Assembly: GCA_030770545.1 (NCBI GenBank)
Contig: CM061093.1
Coordinates: 310,001 to 374,000, forward strand
Length of the DNA stretch: 64,000 nt
Direction: 5' to 3'
Source of the DNA: Macropodus opercularis
Lineage: Eukaryota > Chordata > Actinopteri > Anabantiformes > Osphronemidae
Below, in pieces: positions 58,641-64,000 of the stretch (positions within the stretch are counted from its first letter, which is position 1; every line of letters begins with the position of its first letter). The position numbers and the translations under genes were made by a program. The notes below the pieces were generated by a model. It searched no databases, was not told the DNA's origin, and saw nothing but the letters and a program-made list of their open reading frames with translations.

Positions 58641-60185
58641 TGCACATGCACCAGACCTAGGGAAGTCTGGACCGACAGCAAGTTATACACGTTCTCTGGT
58701 GGTTCTGTTGCTGATATGTCAACAGGTGCTGGTGGCTCTGCATGTAGTGGGACTGTAACCGGTGTTAAGGTACTCTGCTGCTGTACTTCATCTGTCTCAG
58801 TGACTTGTCTCGGCTGAAACTGTGGAGCTCCAGCTCTGAGCTCAATGTGTGGTGTTGCCTGAGGTATACAAGGTCCAGTCGTGCTCCTTTCATACACAGG
58901 TATGGTCCTGAGGCAGTACGTATATTCCCCGCCTTCATTGAAATGGTCAGATTCCTGCTTTGTCAAGAAGGAGAGACTCAAGGGGCTGAATTTGGACACT
59001 GGGGAGTGTAATCTTCATCCAGATTCTTCCCACCATGGTCACCTGAGCCCCGTGTTCAGCAGCATTGTGAGTGGGACTATATAACATGAGACCATACAAC
59101 GCTTCCCAATTAGTCGTGCTCTGGGTTTTCTCAGCGGTGGCTGACGTGTTCCGTTTCGTTATTCGGCACTGGATCTTTTTGCAGATGTGACCTGTGCAGG
59201 GGACTCTTCTTTGATGACCAGTCCAGTGACCCCCCCTCGTTTCCCAGCAACTTCCTTTGCAGACAGCCGATAGCTCGATGTCCAGCCTGGCCACAAACAA
59301 AGCAGTGAGGACAATTTATTTTGTTTCGCTGCATACAGTCACTGCACCTGCCCCTGCCTCTCATATGGGGGTGTTTCAGACTGACGTACTGGTGAAAGGT
59401 CAGCAGGTCTTACCATCCGCACCACGTGTTTAGCCAGTGATGACACTTGTACAGTCAGTTCCGTAATAGCGGTAGAATTAGCTTGTAACTGCAGGTCTAC
59501 TTTGTCTTGCTTTGCTGCATCATTGTCTGGGTCAAGCTGAGCTGCCTTAACAGTCACTAGCCAAGTTTTACTTGGGCCAAGGCGTCTGATTCGGTCTGCT
59601 TCCTCTCTAGTGGACTTCGTGATGTCTTCCAAGAGGAAGTCATCACTAACCTGAAGATCAGTAAGAAGAGACTTGAGATCATGCCTTACATAGCTGCTCT
59701 TATCATTCAACCCTTGGTACAATGTGTGAAGAAATGTACCCAGTACTAGTCACCCGTCATAGTTGAATCTGCACCCGACTGCTCTGAATCAAAACGTACA
59801 CGTTGGTTTAACCCCATGATACGACGCAGAAACTGCGTCGTATCATCTTTATCATGCTGTTTAGCACAACTTAGCTCTTGAAAGATCTCAGTATTGTTTT
59901 TATCTCTTATGTGAGAGCGTAGAAACCTTTTCTACAGTCATCTTTGTTACTCAACATCTCTCTGAATGTACCAGGCTTCCTTATTTTAAGCGCTGTACAA
60001 ATTACTTCCGACTCGCAAGACTTCATTCATTTGTTTACATAGACTAATGTAGGATACGTCAGAGCCAGCATCAGAAATGTGTCCACCACGTAGCTTGAAC
60101 TGTCTGTGTGGATGCAGTGCTGCAACATCACTAAACCTTATTACCTTGTCTCCCATACTGGAATACGGACTCATTTTACCATAAG
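58640..60185 (-). pseudogene. Retroviral gag (capsid to nucleocapsid) and start of protease region
   Basis: Minus strand from 60174 down: KVIRFSDVAALHPHRQFKLR, DTTQFLRRIMGLNQRV (59840-59795), then after a frame change TLYQGLNDKSSYVRHDLKSL (near 59715) and a zinc knuckle CFVCGQAGHRAIGC preceded by a Cys-rich CSDCMQRNKINCPHC (59345-59265). A Pro/Thr-rich stretch follows down to 58640. Several frame changes. Probably the gag of the ERV-B group, but no overlap with its other copies proves it. Confidence 0.7.
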
Positions 60186-60234
60186 GGACAGCAGCTGCAC
60201 AAGTTGAGTGTGTCTTGGCTGACTAAAACATTTG

Positions 60235-60320
60235 AAATGCGTTTGTATTACACTTCCTAAAGTAATTTTTTTTGTTATCAAATGCACAGAGCAAGTATTT
60301 CTAGAAATAAGCGGTGAAAT
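60235..60320 (+). repeat. Satellite-like unit, cluster 7 (partial)
   Basis: Partial degenerate copy (AAAACATTTGAAATGCGTTTG; TCAAATGCACAGAGCA). The stretch 60320-60715 holds nothing recognised. Confidence 0.55.
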
Positions 60321-60714
60321 AAAGCGTTGAGACACATCAGACCCAGACCGGCAGTGAACAAAGCAACATTATCATTATTTAAAAACATGCCACCAGAAAT
60401 CATCTACTTCGCAGTGTATGGGAGACCAGAGTGAGCTGAATGAGGATTGTCCTGCCCAGGATGTCAAAGGTAAGATCTGATGTTTGATTGGGGTTTATTT
60501 TAGTGCTTTACGCCTGCAGTCACTTCACAAGCGTAATGGATTGATATTGTGGAGTTAGAACACAGTGATACAGCTGTGATTGACAGTTCATCACTTACCA
60601 AATAAATATAATTTGTCACATGATCTTTCTGTATTTGTAATATGTTTTTTCAAGTGGTGACTCCAATGTACCGTTCTGTCACACATTTCAGTTTTCCACA
60701 ATGTTGGTGACTTG

Positions 60715-60930
60715 ACCTGACTCCTCAGCACCACAGAAAGGACAGACATGGCCTTAACAGTCTGTTAGTGTTTCAAGTTCAGAAGCTCATCATAAAAGTT
60801 GCAACAAAACCTACGCATTTTAGTCTAATGTTTAGGGTGAAACTAATACAAAAACACCTTCACATGACAGAAGGTAAAGTAAATGAGCTATGTATTCAAC
60901 TGATCAGAAAACAGAAGTTTCCAGCATTGT
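60715..60930. repeat. Duplicated block, copy 2 (of 37390-37600)
   Basis: About 210 bases, same orientation and few differences from 37390-37600, ending at CAGAAAACAGAAGT. Confidence 0.85.
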
Positions 60931-61375
60931 TTCTAGCCTAAGAACAGGCCATTCTAAGCGTTTTGGCACTGTTTCAGTCTCAGTGATGGTTTTAGCTGCT
61001 GCATCTTAATGCAAGCAATGTCAGGTAAGTTTTTTTGTGTTTGATATGATCTAAATAGAACAGAACAGGCCATTTTAAGCATTTCAGCACTGTTTCTAGC
61101 CTAAGTGATGGTTTGAGCTGCTGCAGTTTAATGCAAGCAATGCCAGGGAAGTTTTTCTTTTAAATATAATCCAAATAGAAGATTAAAGCAGGCAGTCACC
61201 TCTAACGTGCATTTAAATCACTTTTACCAAAGTAGTGTTCTTTTGGTCTCACATGCACAGAATAGCCGATTCTAAGCATTTTGGCACAGTTTCCAGTGAG
61301 AGTGATCGTTTTAGCTGCTGCATGTTAATGCAAAAAATGGCAAAGATGTTTATTTGTTAGGTATTATCCAAAACA
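60930..61375 (+). repeat. Satellite-like unit, cluster 8
   Basis: About three copies in tandem: GGCCATTCTAAGCG (60945), GGCCATTTTAAGCATTTC (61068) and GCCGATTCTAAGCATTTTGG (61265). The first two are about 120 bases apart and the last about 195 bases further on. Confidence 0.85.
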
Positions 61376-61489
61376 AGTCTAAATCAATCCATATGAGTTT
61401 GGACGTTGAGCGTTATGCCAAGCTACGTTCAGATTTGAGTGCAGTTCCTCTTAAGCATTCGACTTGACTTTGTAGATTGTTCCTTCTAC

Positions 61490-62282
61490 AGAGAGGAGGA
61501 CGCCCTCAAAGCAGGGTTTGCAGTTAATTTTTTAGAAGCTGAACGCCAGCTCTGGATGCAGAGAGGAGCAGTGAAAGACGGTGACGGGCTATGAAGGAAC
61601 CACAAGGGGCTTTTGTGGCTCCGACTGGATTGTTGTCCTTCCTGATAAACGAGGCTTGTGGGTTAAACCATGAGTCAAAGGGGGAAATGATTAGGAGAAT
61701 CAGAGAGTGAAATTTTTGGGCTTCAAAATAGCAACAACATGGGGATGATGTGTTAAGTCGGTGTGAAACTTGTCTCAAGTGTAACATTCGGCGTGGAATG
61801 GTGCCGCCTGCTGGACACCTTCCAATCCCTGAGGGACCATTCGTGCATTTGACAATGGACTTTGTAGACATGGAGCGTGCGGTGCAGGACAAGTGATACC
61901 TTCTGGTGATCATTGATCACTTCAGCCTGTGGGTCGAAGCGACAGCATCTAAACACAAAACAGCTGAGACGGTGGCGAAATTTTTGCGTCTGCGCTTTGG
62001 GATCCCTCTGAAGATCAGCTCAGACAGTGGGAAAGAGTTTGTAGACAGTGAACTGTGTCTTACTAAAGTTGGGAGTGAAAAATAGGTATGACAGTGTGTA
62101 CTGCCTGACTTCACAGTCCGATGTTGAGAGGTGCAATGGGATTTTGAAAAACAAACTGCTGAAAGTCTGCCGAAGCACATGGTTAAACTGGCCAGACGCT
62201 TTGCAGATGGCTGTCATGTCGTTTGTCAATCAAGTGCTCACAGAAACTCTGAAACTAACACCGCATGAAGCTTTTCTTGGTT
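61490..62282 (+). pseudogene. Third ERV lineage: integrase
   Basis: Plus-strand integrase relic: CETCLKCNIRRGMVPPAGHL (zinc-domain end, about 61770), LTMDFVDMERA (first Asp), YLLVIIDHFSLWVEA, ISSDSGKEFVDSEL (second Asp, near 62010), then in another frame SDVERCNGILKNKLLK (Glu) and LTETLKLTPHEAFLG, stop at 62282. Stops and one frame change in between. It differs from ERV-A and ERV-B at most positions. Confidence 0.75.
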
Positions 62283-62427
62283 GACCAATGCCAGCGCCAA
62301 TGTATGTCTCTCAACATTTTGATACATTACATTGTAATGTAATTGTAAACAAACCTCCTATTAATTCTGATCCTCCCATTGATTGTGTTGGTACTGGTAG
62401 TATTCCAGTTGACTATCCCCGAACCAG

Positions 62428-62718
62428 ATGGAGATGAAGGAGAACGCTGGCAGGGATGCAAATGTGGGCTGGATAAGTTGGTTGGAGAACACTGTTAGTG
62501 GCTGGAAGCTGGGACTAATCAGATTGGTGATAACAGTGTCTGTAGGCGTTGTGATCATGGGATTCATCCTGTGTTGTTGCATTCCTCTGATGAGGTCTGT
62601 GGTCCTGAGAGCAGTGATGAAGCAGAACTTGCAAATGGCAGTGCTGACGCAGGGATTAGAGCAGAATCAGGACAGGGAGAACGGCAAGATGGACTACTAC
62701 CTGTATCTTTTTGGCTAA
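62428..62718 (+). pseudogene. Third ERV lineage: env transmembrane C-terminus
   Basis: Open frame with WISWLENTVSGWKLGL, then a hydrophobic span (LVITVSVGVVIMGFILCCC) followed by IP and a cytoplasmic tail of about 45 residues, the layout of a retroviral TM anchor with membrane-proximal Cys. The surface subunit and fusion peptide are absent. Integrase lies 150 bases upstream, so most of env is deleted. Confidence 0.7.
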
Positions 62719-62764
62719 AACCTAATGCTGCCTCGGCTTGAGTTCTTCTGAGTTGGGACATCTC

Positions 62765-63120
62765 TAACCACTACAATGCCAATGAAGTTTCTGTGCTATA
62801 TATGATCTAAATACATCCTTGAAGCAGGCAAACATCTTTAAAATGCATTTACATAACTTTGACCAAAGTAGTGTTCTTTTGGTCTGATATGCACAGAACA
62901 GGCGATTCTAATCGTTTTGGCACTGTTTCCAGCCTTGGTGAAGCTTTAAGCTGCTGCATCTTAATGCCAATGAAGTTTTTGTGCTAGATATTATCCAAAT
63001 ACAACCCTGAAGCAGACAAACACCTTTAAAATGCATTTAAATCACTTCACTGATCAAAGTAGTGTTCTTTTGGTCTGACATGCACAGAACAGGCTGTGTT
63101 TTCACACTGTTTCCAGCCTC
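62765..63120 (+). repeat. Satellite-like unit, cluster 9
   Basis: Two copies about 190 bases apart, close to those of cluster 1 (GAAGCAGGCAAACATCTTTA; GGCGATTCTAATCGTTTTGG). The next ERV-B LTR is inserted directly after CCTCAG. Confidence 0.85.
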
Positions 63121-63122
63121 AG

Positions 63123-63687
63123 TGTAATAGAAATTTTACTATATGGGTATTTTCCCTTGTGACAGAACTCTGATTCATATCACTTGATATATTCTCATAT
63201 GTATCTGTACTAAGCAAAGTAATCATAGAATGAGTTATATACCTGCTTACAGAAATATTTTAGAACAATGAGCCTTCTCTTTCCCATGGGAAAGGGAGCT
63301 AGGGAGATACTGTTTAGTTAAAATTATTTTGCAGCATGGACCATGGCCATGAGAGCATGGCAGCAGAACTTTGATGTACTTTGTTTCTGTTACACTTTCC
63401 TCCTGGTGCAAGGCAGTGACTGACCCTGAGTCGTGGGCTGATAAGTTCCTTGTGGACTGTCTTTCTTTGAGACTGAGCTAATGAGAAGATACATTTTTAC
63501 TCCCTCGCAACGAAGGAGGTATTTAGGTAGGCACGGAGGTAGATGACTTCAGAACTACACTCAGGCAGGACAGTTCTGCACTGACTCTGTGTACTTCTCT
63601 TCTTGCAAGAATAAAAGACAACAGAAAGACAACTTTGATTGGTTTTTGATTCATTCACCAGGTTCCTAACAGGTTTTTGCCTCCACA
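63123..63687 (+). mobile_element. ERV-B 5' LTR, well preserved
   Basis: 565 bases, TGTAATAGAAA...GCCTCCACA, AATAAA at about 63610. The TATA-like motif of the solo LTR is changed to CTGATAAGTTCC. It is followed by a PBS and leader and so is a 5' LTR; its provirus continues past the window. The left target flank would be ...CTCAG. Confidence 0.95.
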
Positions 63688-63690
63688 ATT

Positions 63691-63708
63691 TGGTGTCAGA
63701 AGTAGGAT
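63691..63708 (+). promoter_or_regulatory. ERV-B primer-binding site
   Basis: TGGTGTCAGAAGTAGGAT lies 3 bases after the LTR. It resembles PBS sequences assigned to tRNA-Leu; the assignment is uncertain. Confidence 0.75.
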
Positions 63709-64000
63709 CTGCTGGTGGTCGTCGAAGGGGTCGCTGACGGTGGAAAAGACGCATCACCCTGAGCGGAGCTCAGCCTCAACCTCCTCTACAAAAACAGAGT
63801 GAGACGGAGGGCCTAAGGCATCACCTCGGATCTCCATCGGACGGATCCTACGAACTCAAAATTACTTATCAACGGGGAAACCTGGTGAGTCATTGACATA
63901 TTTGCTTCTCATAAGTCCTGGGGAAAGTGTTGATCAGTAAACACTATAATACGACGCTGATATGGGTGTTAGTCGGTGAACACTATAATTTGGCATCGAA
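63709..64000 (+). other. ERV-B leader, runs off the window
   Basis: Collinear with the minus-strand leader at 36200-36480. It contains CCTGGTGAGTCA at about 63888, a good splice donor candidate for env mRNA, and twice-repeated AACACTATAAT motifs. Confidence 0.7.

Overview
The window is vertebrate nuclear DNA, almost certainly from a teleost fish. It holds three spliced host genes with consensus splice sites, followed by dense typically piscine repeats: Tc1-like transposons, an L2/Maui-type LINE family, jockey-superfamily (Rex1/CR1-like) LINEs, Penelope-like elements with a GIY-YIG endonuclease, tailed SINEs and several endogenous retroviruses. No prokaryotic system, rRNA or tRNA gene was seen.

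Host gene block (about 2.4-22.4 kb). uqcrc2 (complex III core protein 2) runs on the plus strand, exons 2423-11058, with the first coding exon missing or upstream. birc5 (survivin) is complete in four exons on the minus strand, 16398-14933. faap100 (Fanconi core-complex protein) is complete in eight exons on the plus strand, 17678-22389. birc5 and faap100 are divergent and share 1.28 kb of upstream DNA that carries an AAG microsatellite.

Transition (22.4-33 kb). There is no recognisable gene here. It holds SINEs, a probable LTR, L2 tails, Penelope fragments and the first units of a satellite-like repeat that recurs in the same orientation up to 63.1 kb.

Retroelement block (33-64 kb). Three retrovirus lineages are nested in one another. 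ERV-A (41.1-52.9 kb, plus strand) has a 5' LTR, PBS, long leader, gag, pro-pol and the start of env; it is interrupted by a 3.5 kb L2 LINE and by a foreign solo LTR with a 5-bp target duplication. ERV-B occurs as a decayed minus-strand provirus (33.2-37.0 kb), a plus-strand remnant (53.0-54.95 kb), minus-strand fragments (28.3-29.0 and 57.3-57.7 kb), a solo LTR (40.3-40.9 kb) and a well-preserved 5' LTR plus leader at the right edge (63.1 kb onwards). A gag fragment at 58.6-60.2 kb probably belongs with it. A third lineage leaves integrase and an env membrane-anchor tail at 61.5-62.75 kb.

The most interesting signal is a domain between protease and reverse transcriptase in both ERV-A and ERV-B. 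It carries two His-x-Thr/Ser motifs 59-67 residues apart, the hallmark arrangement of 2H phosphoesterases. ERV-A also has an in-frame UGA-CUAG between gag and pro-pol, a classical stop-readthrough context. Three perfect short palindromes look like template-switch scars; for one, sister copies in the window support this directly. All retroviral genes seen are broken and are described only as found.
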